The notes under the pieces: generated by a model
Database searches by the model: none
What the model saw: only the letters and a program-made list of their open reading frames with translations
What the model was told of the DNA's origin: nothing
Origin: Euwallacea fornicatus
Taxonomy: Eukaryota; Arthropoda; Insecta; Coleoptera; Curculionidae
Direction of reading: 5' to 3'
Assembly: GCF_040115645.1 (NCBI RefSeq)
Contig: NW_027096030.1
Coordinates: forward strand, 124,001-188,000
DNA length: 64,000 nt
Translations under genes and position numbers: made by a program
Part shown: positions 21,115 to 35,898 of the stretch, piece by piece
Numbering within the stretch: position 1 is the first letter of the stretch
Layout of the letters: each line of letters begins with the position of its first letter

Positions 21115-24100
21115 GATACTTTGTTTAACAAATTTGGTCCTCATTTGCCGAAGTTATCGAGCTTCAAAGTTTGAAAAGTCACACAAGTTGTGTGTTTGAG
21201 CACATAAAGTACTATTTTTCTTAAAAATTCAACAAGATGCAATCATGATGTGTTGTGACATCTTCAAAATCTCGTTGAGGTGATTAATTTGACACTTTGT
21301 TTAAGGAATTTGGTACTCACTTGCCGAAGTTATCGAGCTTCAAAATTTGAAAAGTCCCACAAGTTGTGTGTTTGGGCACATAAAGTACTATTTTTCTTGG
21401 AAATTCAACAAGATGCAATCATGATGTGTTGTGTCATCTTTAAAATCTCGTCGAGCTGATTAATTTGACACTTTGTTTAACAAATTTGGTCCTCATTTGC
21501 CGAAGTTATCGAGCTTCAAAGTTTGAAAAGTCACACAAGTTGTGTGTTTGAGCACATAAAGTACTATTTTTCTAGAAAATTCAACGTGATGCAATGATGA
21601 TGTTTCATGTCATTTTAAAGATCTCGTCGATCCGATTAATTTGACACTTTGTTTAACAAATTTGGTCCTCATTTGCCGAAGTTATCGAGCTTCAAAGTTT
21701 GAAAAGTCACACAAGTTGTGTGTTTGAGCACATAAAGTACTATTTTTCTTAAAAATTCAACAAGATGCAATCATGATGTGTTGTGACATCTTTAAAATCT
21801 CGTCGAGCTGATTAATTTGACACTTTGTTTAACAAATTTGGTCCTCATTTGCCGAAGTTATCGAGCTTCAAAGTTTGAAAAGTCACACAAGTTGTGTGTT
21901 TGAACACATAAAGTACTATTTTTCTAGAAAATTCAACGTGATGCAATCATGATGTTTCATGTCATTTTAAAGATCTCATCGATCCGATTAATTTGACACT
22001 TTGTTTAACAAATTTGGTCCTCATTTGCCGAAGTTATCGAGCTTCAAAGTTTGAAAAGTCACACAAGTTGTGTGTTTGAGCACATAAAGTACTATTTTTT
22101 TTGGAGATTCAACAAGATGCAATCATGATGAGGTGTGACATCTTGAAAATCTCGTCGAGCTGATTAATTTGACACTTTGTTTAAGGAATTTGGTACTCAT
22201 TTTCCGAAGTTATCGAGCTTCAAAATTTGAAAAGTCACACAAGCTGTGTGTTTGAGCACATAAAGTACTATTTTTTTTGGAGATTCAACAAGATGCAACC
22301 ATGATGAGGTGTGACATCTTCAAAATCTCGTCGAGCTGATTAATTTGACACTTTGTTTAAGGAATTTGGTACTCATTTTCCGAAGTTATCGAGCTTCAAA
22401 ATTTGAAAAGTCACACAAGTTGTGTGTTTGAACACATAAAGTACTATTTTTCTAGAAAATTCAACGTGATGCAATCATGATGTTTCATGTCATTTTAAAG
22501 ATCTCGTCGATCCGATTAATTTGACACTTTGTTTAACAAATTTGGTCCTCATTTGCCGAAGTTATCGAGCTTCAAAGTTTGAAAAGTCACACAAGTTGTG
22601 TGTTTGAGCACATAAAGTACTATTTTTTTTGGAGATTCAACAAGATGCAATCATGATGAGGTGTGACATCTTCAAAATCTCGTCGAGCTGATTAATTTGA
22701 CACTTTCTTTAAGGAATTTGGTACTCATTTTCCGAAGTTATCGAGCTTCAAAATTTGAAAAGTCACACAAGTTGTGTGTTTGGGCACATAAAGTACTATT
22801 TTTCTTGGAAATTCAACAAGATGCAATCATGATGAGGTGTGACATCTTCAAAATCTCGTCGAGCTGATTAATTTGACACTTTCTTTAAGGAATTTGGTAC
22901 TCATTTTCCGAAGTTATCGAGCTTCAAAATTTGAAAAGTCACACAAGTTGTGTGTTTCAGCACATAAAGTACTATTTTTTTTGGAAATTCAACAAGATGT
23001 AATCATGATGTTTCATGTCATTTTAAAGATCTCGTCGAGCCGATTAATTTGACACTTTGTTTAACAAATTTGGTCCTCATTTGCCGAAGTTATCGAGATT
23101 CAAAGTTTGAAAAATCACACAAGTTGTGTGTTTGAGCACATAAAGTACTATTTTTCTTGGAAATTCAACAAGATGCAATCATGATGTGTTGTGTCATCTT
23201 TAAAATCTCGTCGAGCTGATTAATTTGACACTTTCTTTAAGGAATTTGGTACTCATTTTCCGAAGTTATCGAGCTTCAAAATTTGAAAAGTCACACAAGT
23301 TGTGTGTTTGGGCACATAAAGTACTATTTTTCTTGGAAATTCAACAAGATGCAATCATGATGAGTTGTGACATCTTCAAAATCTCGTCGAGCTGATTAAT
23401 TTGATACTTTGTTTAACAAATTTGGTCCTCATTTGCCGAAGTTATCGAGCTTCAAAGTTTGAAAAGTCACACAAGTTGTGTGTTTGAGCACATAAAGTAC
23501 TATTTTACTTAAAAATTCAACAAGATGCAATCATGATGTGTTGTGACATCTTCAAAATCTCGTTGAGGTGATTAATTTGACACTTTGTTTAAGGAATTTG
23601 GTACTCACTTGCCGAAGTTATCGAGCTTCAAAATTTGAAAAGTCCCACAAGTTGTGTGTTTGAGCTCATAAAGTACTATTTTTCTAGGAAATTCAACAAG
23701 ATGCAATCATGATGAGTTGTGACATCTTCAAAATCTCGTCGAGCTGATTAATTTGACACTTTGTTTAACAAATTTGGTCCTCATTTGCCGAAGTTATCGA
23801 GCTTCGAAATTTGAAAAGTCACACAAGTTGTGTGTTTGGGCACATAAAGTACTATTTTTTTTGGAAATTCAACAAGATGTAATCATGATGAGTTGTGACA
23901 TCTTCAAAATCTCGTCGAGCTGATTAATTTGACACTTTCTTTAAGGAATTTGGTACTCATTTTCCGAAGTTATCGAGCTTCAAAATTTGAAAAGTCACAC
24001 AAGCTGTGTGTTTGAGCACATAAAGTACTATTTTTTTTGGAGATTCAACAAGATGCAACCATGATGAGGTGTGACATCTTCAAAATCTCGTTGAGGTGAT

Positions 24101-27100
24101 TAATTTGACACTTTGTTTAAGGAATTTGGTACTCACTTGCCGAAGTTATCGAGCTTCAAAATTTGAAAAGTCCCACAAGTTGTGTGTTTGGGCACATAAA
24201 GTACTATTTTTCTTGGAAATTCAACAAGATGCAATCATGATGTGTTGTGTCATCTTTAAAATCTCGTCGAGCTGATTAATTTGACACTTTGTTTAACAAA
24301 TTTGGTCCTCATTTGCCGAAGTTATCGAGCTTCAAAGTTTGAAAAGTCACACAAGTTGTGTGTTTGAGCACATAAAGTACTATTTTTTTTGGAGATTCAA
24401 CAAGATGCAATCATGATGAGGTGTGACATCTTGAAAATCTCGTCGAGCTGATTAATTTGACACTTTGTTTAAGGAATTTGGTACTCATTTTCCGAAGTTA
24501 TCGAGCTTCAAAATTTGAAAAGTCACACAAGCTGTGTGTTTGAGCACATAAAGTACTATTTTTTTTGGAGATTCAACAAGATGCAACCATGATGAGGTGT
24601 GACATCTTCAAAATCTCGTCGAGCTGATTAATTTGACACTTTGTTTAAGGAATTTGGTACTCATTTTCCGAAGTTATCGAGCTTCAAAATTTGAAAAGTC
24701 ACACAAGTTGTGTGTTTGAACACATAAAGTACTATTTTTCTAGAAAATTCAACGTGATGCAATCATGATGTTTCATGTCATTTTAAAGATCTCGTCGATC
24801 CGATTAATTTGACACTTTGTTTAACAAATTTGGTCCTCATTTGCCGAAGTTATCGAGCTTCAAAGTTTGAAAAGTCACACAAGTTGTGTGTTTGAGCACA
24901 TAAAGTACTATTTTTTTTGGAGATTCAACAAGATGCAATCATGATGAGGTGTGACATCTTCAAAATCTCGTCGAGCTGATTAATTTGACACTTTCTTTAA
25001 GGAATTTGGTACTCATTTTCCGAAGTTATCGAGCTTCAAAATTTGAAAAGTCACACAAGTTGTGTGTTTGGGCACATAAAGTACTATTTTTCTTGGAAAT
25101 TCAACAAGATGCAATCATGATGAGGTGTGACATCTTCAAAATCTCGTCGAGCTGATTAATTTGACACTTTCTTTAAGGAATTTGGTACTCATTTTCCGAA
25201 GTTATCGAGCTTCAAAATTTGAAAAGTCACACAAGTTGTGTGTTTCAGCACATAAAGTACTATTTTTTTTGGAAATTCAACAAGATGTAATCATGATGTT
25301 TCATGTCATTTTAAAGATCTCGTCGAGCCGATTAATTTGACACTTTGTTTAACAAATTTGGTCCTCATTTGCCGAAGTTATCGAGATTCAAAGTTTGAAA
25401 AATCACACAAGTTGTGTGTTTGAGCACATAAAGTACTATTTTTCTTGGAAATTCAACAAGATGCAATCATGATGTGTTGTGTCATCTTTAAAATCTCGTC
25501 GAGCTGATTAATTTGACACTTTCTTTAAGGAATTTGGTACTCATTTTCCGAAGTTATCGAGCTTCAAAATTTGAAAAGTCACACAAGTTGTGTGTTTGGG
25601 CACATAAAGTACTATTTTTCTTGGAAATTCAACAAGATGCAATCATGATGAGGTGTGACATCTTCAAAATCTCGTCGAGCTGATTAATTTGACACTTTCT
25701 TTAAGGAATTTGGTACTCATTTTCCGAAGTTATCGAGCTTCAAAATTTGAAAAGTCACACAAGTTGTGTGTTTGAGCACATAAAGTACTATTTTTTTTGG
25801 AAACTCAACAAGATGCAATCATGATGTGTTGTGTTATCTTTATAATCTCGTCGAGCTGATTAATTTGACACTTTGTTTAAGAAATTTGGTCCTCATTTGC
25901 CGAAGTTATCGAGCTTCAAAATTTGAAAAGTCACACAAGTTGTGTGTTTGAGCACATAAAGTACTATTTTTTTTGGAAATTCAACAAGATGTAATCATGA
26001 TGAGTTGTGACATCTTCAAAATCTCGTCGAGCTGATTAATTTGACACTTTCTTTAAGGAATTTGGTACTCATTTTCCGAAGTTATCGAGCTTCAAAATTT
26101 GAAAAGTCACACAAGTTGTGTGTTTGGGCACATAAAGTACTATTTTTCTTGGAAATTCAACACGATGCAATCATGATGAGGTGTGACATCTTCAAAATCT
26201 CGTCGAGCTGATTAATTTGACACTTTGTTTAAGGAATTTGGTACTCATTTTCCGAAGTTATCGAGCTTCAAAATTTGAAAAGTCACACAAGTTGTGTGTT
26301 TGAACACATAAAGTACTATTTTTCTAGAAAATTCAACGTGATGCAATCATGATGTTTCATGTCATTTTAAAGATCTCGTCGATCCGATTAATTTGACACT
26401 TTGTTTAACAAATTTGGTCCTCATTTGCCGAAGTTATCGAGCTTCAAAGTTTGAAAAGTCACACAAGTTGTGTGTTTGAGCACATAAAGTACTATTTTTT
26501 TTGGAGATTCAACAAGATGCAATCATGATGAGGTGTGACATCTTCAAAATCTCGTCGAGCTGATTAATTTGACACTTTCTTTAAGGCATTTGGTACTCAT
26601 TTTCCGAAGTTATCGAGCTTCAAAATTTGAAAAGTCACACAAGTTGTGTGTTTGGGCACATAAAGTACTATTTTTCTTGGAAATTCAACAAGATGCAATC
26701 ATGATGAGGTGTGACATCTTCAAAATCTCGTCGAGCTGATTAATTTGACACTTTCTTTAAGGAATTTGGTACTCATTTTCCGAAGTTATCGAGCTTCAAA
26801 ATTTGAAAAGTCACACAAGTTGTGTGTTTCAGCACATAAAGTACTATTTTTTTTGGAAATTCAACAAGATGTAATCATGATGTTTCATGTCATTTTAAAG
26901 ATCTCGTCGAGCCGATTAATTTGACACTTTGTTTAACAAATTTGGTCCTCATTTGCCGAAGTTATCGAGATTCAAAGTTTGAAAAATCACACAAGTTGTG
27001 TGTTTGAGCACATAAAGTACTATTTTTCTTGGAAATTCAACAAGATGCAATCATGATGTGTTGTGTCATCTTTAAAATCTCGTCGAGCTGATTAATTTGA

Positions 27101-29034
27101 CACTTTCTTTAAGGAATTTGGTACTCATTTTCCGAAGTTATCGAGCTTCAAAATTTGAAAAGTCACACAAGTTGTGTGTTTGGGCACATAAAGTACTATT
27201 TTTCTTGGAAATTCAACAAGATGCAATCATGATGAGGTGTGACATCTTCAAAATCTCGTCGAGCTGATTAATTTGACACTTTTTTTAAGGAATTTGGTAC
27301 TCATTTTCCGAAGTTATCGAGCTTCAAAATTTGAAAAGTCACACAAGTTGTGTGTTTGAGCACATAAAGTACTATTTTTTTTGGAAACTCAACAAGATGC
27401 AATCATGATGTGTTGTGTCATCTTTATAATCTCGTCGAGGTGATTAATTTGATACTTTGTTTAACAAATTTGGTCCTCATTTGCCGAAGTTATCGAGCTT
27501 CAAAGTTTGAAAAGTCACACAAGTTGTGTGTTTGAGCACATAAAGTACTATTTTACTTAAAAATTCAACAAGATGCAATCATGATGTGTTGTGACATCTT
27601 CAAAATCTCGTTGAGGTGATTAATTTGACACTTTGTTTAAGGAATTTGGTACTCACTTGCCGAAGTTATCGAGCTTCAAAATTTGAAAAGTCCCACAAGT
27701 TGTGTGTTTGAGCTCATAAAGTACTATTTTTCTAGGAAATTCAACAAGATGCAATCATGATGAGTTGTGACATCTTCAAAATCTCGTCGAGCTGATTAAT
27801 TTGACACTTTGTTTAACAAATTTGGTCCTCATTTGCCGAAGTTATCGAGCTTCGAAATTTGAAAAGTCACACAAGTTGTGTGTTTGGGCACATAAAGTAC
27901 TATTTTTTTTGGAAATTCAACAAGATGTAATCATGATGAGTTGTGACATCTTCAAAATCTCGTCGAGCTGATTAATTTGACACTTTCTTTAAGGAATTTG
28001 GTACTCATTTTCCGAAGTTATCGAGCTTCAAAATTTGAAAAGTCACACAAGCTGTGTGTTTGAGCACATAAAGTACTATTTTTTTTGGAGATTCAACAAG
28101 ATGCAACCATGATGAGGTGTGACATCTTCAAAATCTCGTTGAGGTGATTAATTTGACACTTTGTTTAAGGAATTTGGTACTCACTTGCCGAAGTTATCGA
28201 GCTTCAAAATTTGAAAAGTCCCACAAGTTGTGTGTTTGGGCACATAAAGTACTATTTTTCTTGGAAATTCAACAAGATGCAATCATGATGTGTTGTGTCA
28301 TCTTTAAAATCTCGTCGAGCTGATTAATTTGACACTTTGTTTAACAAATTTGGTCCTCATTTGCCGAAGTTATCGAGCTTCAAAGTTTGAAAAGTCACAC
28401 AAGTTGTGTGTTTGAGCACATAAAGTACTATTTTTCTAGAAAATTCAACGTGATGCAATGATGATGTTTCATGTCATTTTAAAGATCTCGTCGATCCGAT
28501 TAATTTGACACTTTGTTTAACAAATTTGGTCCTCATTTGCCGAAGTTATCGAGCTTCAAAGTTTGAAAAGTCACACAAGTTGTGTGTTTGAGCACATAAA
28601 GTACTATTTTTTTTGGAGATTCAACAAGATGCAATCATGATGAGGTGTGACATCTTCAAAATCTCGTCGAGCTGATTAATTTGACACTTTGTTTAAGGAA
28701 TTTGGTACTCATTTTCCGAAGTTATCGAGCTTCAAAATTTGAAAAGTCACACAAGTTGTGTGTTTGAACACATAAAGTACTATTTTTCTAGAAAATTCAA
28801 CGTGATGCAATCATGATGTTTCATGTCATTTTAAAGATCTCGTCGATCCGATTAATTTGACACTTTGTTTAACAAATTTGGTCCTCATTTGCCGAAGTTA
28901 TCGAGCTTCAAAGTTTGAAAAGTCACACAAGTTGTGTGTTTGAGCACATAAAGTACTATTTTTTTTGGAGATTCAACAAGATGCAATCATGATGAGGTGT
29001 GACATCTTCAAAATCTCGTCGAGCTGATTAATTT
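21115..29034 (+). repeat. Region C, middle part: mosaic of 45 monomers
   Basis: CAGCAC monomers fall at 22875, 25163 and 26747, spaced 13 and 9 monomers. A 23-monomer (4048-bp) displacement links the TTCGAAATTTG monomers at 23801 and 27849 and their neighbours on both sides. The private GCAATGATGATG allele appears at 21591 and 28455, 39 monomers apart. A lone AAGGCATTTGG change lies near 26585. The segment is pure satellite with no coding or foreign DNA. Confidence 0.8.
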
Positions 29035-29914
29035 GACACTTTCTTTAAGGAATTTGGTACTCATTTTCCGAAGTTATCGAGCTTCAAAATTTGAAAAGTC
29101 ACACAAGTTGTGTGTTTCAGCACATAAAGTACTATTTTTTTTGGAAATTCAACAAGATGTAATCATGATGTTTCATGTCATTTTAAAGATCTCGTCGAGC
29201 CGATTAATTTGACACTTTGTTTAACAAATTTGGTCCTCATTTGCCGAAGTTATCGAGATTCAAAGTTTGAAAAATCACACAAGTTGTGTGTTTGAGCACA
29301 TAAAGTACTATTTTACTTAAAAATTCAACAAGATGCAATCATGATGTGTTGTGACATCTTCAAAATCTCGTTGAGGTGATTAATTTGACACTTTGTTTAA
29401 GGAATTTGGTACTCACTTGCCGAAGTTATCGAGCTTCAAAATTTGAAAAGTCCCACAAGTTGTGTGTTTGAGCTCATAAAGTACTATTTTTCTAGGAAAT
29501 TCAACAAGATGCAATCATGATGTGTTGTGTCATCTTTAAAATCTCGTCGAGCTGATTAATTTGACACTTTCTTTAAGGAATTTGGTACTCATTTTCCGAA
29601 GTTATCGAGCTTCAAAATTTGAAAAGTCACACAAGTTGTGTGTTTGGGCACATAAAGTACTATTTTTCTTGGAAATTCAACAAGATGCAATCATGATGAG
29701 GTGTGACATCTTCAAAATCTCGTCGAGCTGATTAATTTGACACTTTCTTTAAGGAATTTGGTACTCATTTTCCGAAGTTATCGAGCTTCAAAATTTGAAA
29801 AGTCACACAAGTTGTGTGTTTGAGCACATAAAGTACTATTTTTTTTGGAAACTCAACAAGATGCAATCATGATGTGTTGTGTCATCTTTATAATCTCGTC
29901 GAGGTGATTAATTT
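29035..29914 (+). repeat. Five-monomer cassette, copy 2
   Basis: Same order of variants as the copy at 20235, displaced by 8800 bp (50 monomers). Confidence 0.83.
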
Positions 29915-32900
29915 GATACTTTGTTTAACAAATTTGGTCCTCATTTGCCGAAGTTATCGAGCTTCAAAGTTTGAAAAGTCACACAAGTTGTGTGTTTGAG
30001 CACATAAAGTACTATTTTTTTTGGAGATTCAACAAGATGCAATCATGATGAGGTGTGACATCTTCAAAATCTCGTCGAGCTGATTAATTTGACACTTTGT
30101 TTAAGGAATTTGGTACTCATTTTCCGAAGTTATCGAGCTTCAAAATTTGAAAAGTCACACAAGTTGTGTGTTTGAACACATAAAGTACTATTTTTCTAGG
30201 AAATTCAACAAGATGCAATCATGATGTGTTGTGTCATCTTTAAAATCTCGTCGAGCTGATTAATTTGACACTTTCTTTAAGGAATTTGGTACTCATTTTC
30301 CGAAGTTATCGAGCTTCAAAATTTGAAAAGTCACACAAGTTGTGTGTTTGGGCACATAAAGTACTATTTTTCTTGGAAATTCAACAAGATGCAATCATGA
30401 TGAGGTGTGACATCTTCAAAATCTCGTCGAGCTGATTAATTTGACACTTTCTTTAAGGAATTTGGTACTCATTTTCCGAAGTTATCGAGCTTCAAAGTTT
30501 GAAAAGTCACACAAGTTGTGTGTTTGAGCACATAAAGTACTATTTTACTTAAAAATTCAACAAGATGCAATCATGATGTGTTGTGACATCTTCAAAATCT
30601 CGTCGAGCTGATTAATTTGACACTTTGTTTAACAAATTTGGTCCTCATTTGCCGAAGTTATCGAGCTTCGAAATTTGAAAAGTCACACAAGTTGTGTGTT
30701 TGGGCACATAAAGTACTATTTTTTTTGGAAATTCAACAAGATGTAATCATGATGAGTTGTGACATCTTCAAAATCTCGTCGAGCTGATTAATTTGACACT
30801 TTCTTTAAGGAATTTGGTACTCATTTTCCGAAGTTATCGAGCTTCAAAATTTGAAAAGTCACACAAGCTGTGTGTTTGAGCACATAAAGTACTATTTTTT
30901 TTGGAGATTCAACAAGATGCAACCATGATGAGGTGTGACATCTTCAAAATCTCGTCGAGCTGATTAATTTGACACTTTCTTTAAGGAATTTGGTACTCAT
31001 TTTCCGAAGTTATCGAGCTTCAAAATTTGAAAAGTCACACAAGTTGTGTGTTTGAGCACATAAAGTACTATTTTTCTTAAAAATTCAACAAGATGCAATC
31101 ATGATGTGTTGTGACATCTTCAAAATCTCGTTGAGGTGATTAATTTGACACTTTGTTTAAGGAATTTGGTACTCACTTGCCGAAGTTATCGAGCTTCAAA
31201 ATTTGAAAAGTCCCACAAGTTGTGTGTTTGGGCACATAAAGTACTATTTTTCTTGGAAATTCAACAAGATGCAATCATGATGTGTTGTGTCATCTTTAAA
31301 ATCTCGTCGAGCTGATTAATTTGACACTTTGTTTAACAAATTTGGTCCTCATTTGCCGAAGTTATCGAGCTTCAAAGTTTGAAAAGTCACACAAGTTGTG
31401 TGTTTGAGCACATAAAGTACTATTTTTTTTGGAGATTCAACAAGATGCAATCATGATGAGGTGTGACATCTTCAAAATCTCGTCGAGCTGATTAATTTGA
31501 CACTTTGTTTAAGGAATTTGGTACTCATTTTCCGAAGTTATCGAGCTTCAAAATTTGAAAAGTCACACAAGTTGTGTGTTTGAACACATAAAGTACTATT
31601 TTTCTAGAAAATTCAACGTGATGCAATCATGATGTTTCATGTCATTTTAAAGATCTCGTCGATCCGATTAATTTGACACTTTGTTTAACAAATTTGGTCC
31701 TCATTTGCCGAAGTTATCGAGCTTCAAAGTTTGAAAAGTCACACAAGTTGTGTGTTTGAGCATATAAAGTACTATTTTTTTTGGAGATTCAACAAGATGC
31801 AATCATGATGAGGTGTGACATCTTCAAAATCTCGTCGAGCTGATTAATTTGACACTTTCTTTAAGGAATTTGGTACTCATTTTCCGAAGTTATCGAGCTT
31901 CAAAATTTGAAAAGTCACACAAGTTGTGTGTTTGAGCACATAAAGTACTATTTTTCTTAAAAATTCAACAAGATGCAATCATGATGTGTTGTGACATCTT
32001 CAAAATCTCGTTGAGGTGATTAATTTGACACTTTGTTTAAGGAATTTGGTACTCACTTGCCGAAGTTATCGAGCTTCAAAATTTGAAAAGTCCCACAAGT
32101 TGTGTGTTTGGGCACATAAAGTACTATTTTTCTTGGAAATTCAACAAGATGCAATCATGATGTGTTGTGTCATCTTTAAAATCTCGTCGAGCTGATTAAT
32201 TTGACACTTTGTTTAACAAATTTGGTCCTCATTTGCCGAAGTTATCGAGCTTCAAAGTTTGAAAAGTCACACAAGTTGTGTGTTTGAGCACATAAAGTAC
32301 TATTTTTCTAGAAAATTCAACGTGATGCAATGATGATGTTTCATGTCATTTTAAAGATCTCGTCGATCCGATTAATTTGACACTTTGTTTAACAAATTTG
32401 GTCCTCATTTGCCGAAGTTATCGAGCTTCAAAGTTTGAAAAGTCACACAAGTTGTGTGTTTGAGCACATAAAGTACTATTTTTCTTAAAAATTCAACAAG
32501 ATGCAATCATGATGTGTTGTGACATCTTTAAAATCTCGTCGAGCTGATTAATTTGACACTTTGTTTAACAAATTTGGTCCTCATTTGCCGAAGTTATCGA
32601 GCTTCAAAGTTTGAAAAGTCACACAAGTTGTGTGTTTGAACACATAAAGTACTATTTTTCTAGAAAATTCAACGTGATGCAATCATGATGTTTCATGTCA
32701 TTTTAAAGATCTCGTCGATCCGATTAATTTGACACTTTGTTTAACAAATTTGGTCCTCATTTGCCGAAGTTATCGAGCTTCAAAGTTTGAAAAGTCACAC
32801 AAGTTGTGTGTTTGAGCACATAAAGTACTATTTTTTTTGGAGATTCAACAAGATGCAATCATGATGAGGTGTGACATCTTCAAAATCTCGTCGAGCTGAT

Positions 32901-33434
32901 TAATTTGACACTTTGTTTAAGGAATTTGGTACTCATTTTCCGAAGTTATCGAGCTTCAAAATTTGAAAAGTCACACAAGTTGTGTGTTTGAACACATAAA
33001 GTACTATTTTTCTAGAAAATTCAACGTGATGCAATCATGATGTTTCATGTCATTTTAAAGATCTCGTCGATCCGATTAATTTGACACTTTGTTTAACAAA
33101 TTTGGTCCTCATTTGCCGAAGTTATCGAGCTTCAAAGTTTGAAAAGTCACACAAGTTGTGTGTTTGAACACATAAAGTACTATTTTTCTAGAAAATTCAA
33201 CGTGATGCAATCATGATGTTTCATGTCATTTTAAAGATCTCGTCGATCCGATTAATTTGACACTTTGTTTAACAAATTTGGTCCTCATTTGCCGAAGTTA
33301 TCGAGCTTCAAAGTTTGAAAAGTCACACAAGTTGTGTGTTTGAGCACATAAAGTACTATTTTTTTTGGAGATTCAACAAGATGCAATCATGATGAGGTGT
33401 GACATCTTCAAAATCTCGTCGAGCTGATTAATTT
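29915..33434 (+). repeat. Region C: 20 monomers between cassette copies 2 and 3
   Basis: This block shares the TTCGAAATTTG monomer (30665) and the GCAATGATGATG monomer (32327) with neighbouring blocks at 22-monomer (3872-bp) displacements: 30665 to 34537, and 28455 to 32327. Two chimeric joins are visible: GAACAC with CTAGGAAATTC and TGTTGTGTC near 30175-30240, and a 5'-type-2 block with AAAGTTTG near 30480. Confidence 0.78.
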
Positions 33435-34314
33435 GACACTTTCTTTAAGGAATTTGGTACTCATTTTCCGAAGTTATCGAGCTTCAAAATTTGAAAAGTC
33501 ACACAAGTTGTGTGTTTCAGCACATAAAGTACTATTTTTTTTGGAAATTCAACAAGATGTAATCATGATGTTTCATGTCATTTTAAAGATCTCGTCGAGC
33601 CGATTAATTTGACACTTTGTTTAACAAATTTGGTCCTCATTTGCCGAAGTTATCGAGATTCAAAGTTTGAAAAATCACACAAGTTGTGTGTTTGAGCACA
33701 TAAAGTACTATTTTACTTAAAAATTCAACAAGATGCAATCATGATGTGTTGTGACATCTTCAAAATCTCGTTGAGGTGATTAATTTGACACTTTGTTTAA
33801 GGAATTTGGTACTCACTTGCCGAAGTTATCGAGCTTCAAAATTTGAAAAGTCCCACAAGTTGTGTGTTTGAGCTCATAAAGTACTATTTTTCTAGGAAAT
33901 TCAACAAGATGCAATCATGATGTGTTGTGTCATCTTTAAAATCTCGTCGAGCTGATTAATTTGACACTTTCTTTAAGGAATTTGGTACTCATTTTCCGAA
34001 GTTATCGAGCTTCAAAATTTGAAAAGTCACACAAGTTGTGTGTTTGGGCACATAAAGTACTATTTTTCTTGGAAATTCAACAAGATGCAATCATGATGAG
34101 GTGTGACATCTTCAAAATCTCGTCGAGCTGATTAATTTGACACTTTCTTTAAGGAATTTGGTACTCATTTTCCGAAGTTATCGAGCTTCAAAATTTGAAA
34201 AGTCACACAAGTTGTGTGTTTGAGCACATAAAGTACTATTTTTATTGGAAACTCAACAAGATGCAATCATGATGTGTTGTGTCATCTTTATAATCTCGTC
34301 GAGGTGATTAATTT
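33435..34314 (+). repeat. Five-monomer cassette, copy 3
   Basis: Same order as the copies at 20235 and 29035; 4400 bp (25 monomers) after copy 2. A private TTTTTATTGGAAAC change lies near 34245. Confidence 0.83.
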
Positions 34315-35194
34315 GATACTTTGTTTAACAAATTTGGTCCTCATTTGCCGAAGTTATCGAGCTTCAAAGTTTGAAAAGTCACACAAGTTGTGTGTTTGAG
34401 CACATAAAGTACTATTTTACTTAAAAATTCAACAAGATGCAATCATGATGTGTTGTGACATCTTCAAAATCTCGTCGAGCTGATTAATTTGACACTTTGT
34501 TTAACAAATTTGGTCCTCATTTGCCGAAGTTATCGAGCTTCGAAATTTGAAAAGTCACACAAGTTGTGTGTTTGGGCACATAAAGTACTATTTTTTTTGG
34601 AAATTCAACAAGATGTAATCATGATGAGTTGTGACATCTTCAAAATCTCGTCGAGCTGATTAATTTGACACTTTCTTTAAGGAATTTGGTACTCATTTTC
34701 CGAAGTTATCGAGCTTCAAAATTTGAAAAGTCACACAAGCTGTGTGTTTGAGCACATAAAGTACTATTTTTTTTGGAGATTCAACAAGATGCAACCATGA
34801 TGAGGTGTGACATCTTCAAAATCTCGTCGAGCTGATTAATTTGACACTTTCTTTAAGGAATTTGGTACTCATTTTCCGAAGTTATCGAGCTTCAAAATTT
34901 GAAAAGTCACACAAGTTGTGTGTTTGAGCACATAAAGTACTATTTTTCTTAAAAATTCAACAAGATGCAATCATGATGTGTTGTGACATCTTCAAAATCT
35001 CGTTGAGGTGATTAATTTGACACTTTGTTTAAGGAATTTGGTACTCACTTGCCGAAGTTATCGAGCTTCAAAATTTGAAAAGTCCCACAAGTTGTGTGTT
35101 TGGGCACATAAAGTACTATTTTTCTTGGAAATTCAACAAGATGCAATCATGATGTGTTGTGTCATCTTTAAAATCTCGTCGAGCTGATTAATTT
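34315..35194 (+). repeat. Five-monomer block, first copy of a local tandem duplication
   Basis: The order is an ACTTAAAAATTC monomer, the TTCGAAATTTG monomer, the GCTGTGTG/GCAACCATG monomer, a CTTAAAAATTC monomer ending in CGTTGAGG, then a GTCCCAC/GGGCAC monomer. The block is repeated immediately downstream with a shift of exactly 880 bp (34537 to 35417 for the TTCGAAATTTG landmark). Confidence 0.85.
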
Positions 35195-35898
35195 GACACT
35201 TTGTTTAACAAATTTGGTCCTCATTTGCCGAAGTTATCGAGCTTCAAAGTTTGAAAAGTCACACAAGTTGTGTGTTTGAGCACATAAAGTACTATTTTAC
35301 TTAAAAATTCAACAAGATGCAATCATGATGTGTTGTGACATCTTCAAAATCTCGTCGAGCTGATTAATTTGACACTTTGTTTAACAAATTTGGTCCTCAT
35401 TTGCCGAAGTTATCGAGCTTCGAAATTTGAAAAGTCACACAAGTTGTGTGTTTGGGCACATAAAGTACTATTTTTTTTGGAAATTCAACAAGATGTAATC
35501 ATGATGAGTTGTGACATCTTCAAAATCTCGTCGAGCTGATTAATTTGACACTTTCTTTAAGGAATTTGGTACTCATTTTCCGAAGTTATCGAGCTTCAAA
35601 ATTTGAAAAGTCACACAAGCTGTGTGTTTGAGCACATAAAGTACTATTTTTTTTGGAGATTCAACAAGATGCAACCATGATGAGGTGTGACATCTTCAAA
35701 ATCTCGTCGAGCTGATTAATTTGACACTTTCTTTAAGGAATTTGGTACTCACTTGCCGAAGTTATCGAGCTTCAAAATTTGAAAAGTCCCACAAGTTGTG
35801 TGTTTGGGCACATAAAGTACTATTTTTCTTGGAAATTCAACAAGATGCAATCATGACGTGTTGTGTCATCTTTAAAATCTCGTCGAGCTGATTAATTT
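35195..35898 (+). repeat. Second copy of the local duplication, shortened to four monomers
   Basis: The first three monomers repeat the preceding block. The fourth (35723-35898) is a chimera. It starts as TTTCTTTAAGGAATTTGG and continues as ACTCACTTGCC with GTCCCAC and GGGCAC. It therefore fuses the left end of the fourth monomer of the block to the rest of the fifth, and one monomer is lost without any change of register. The breakpoint lies between about 35731 and 35752. Confidence 0.85.
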
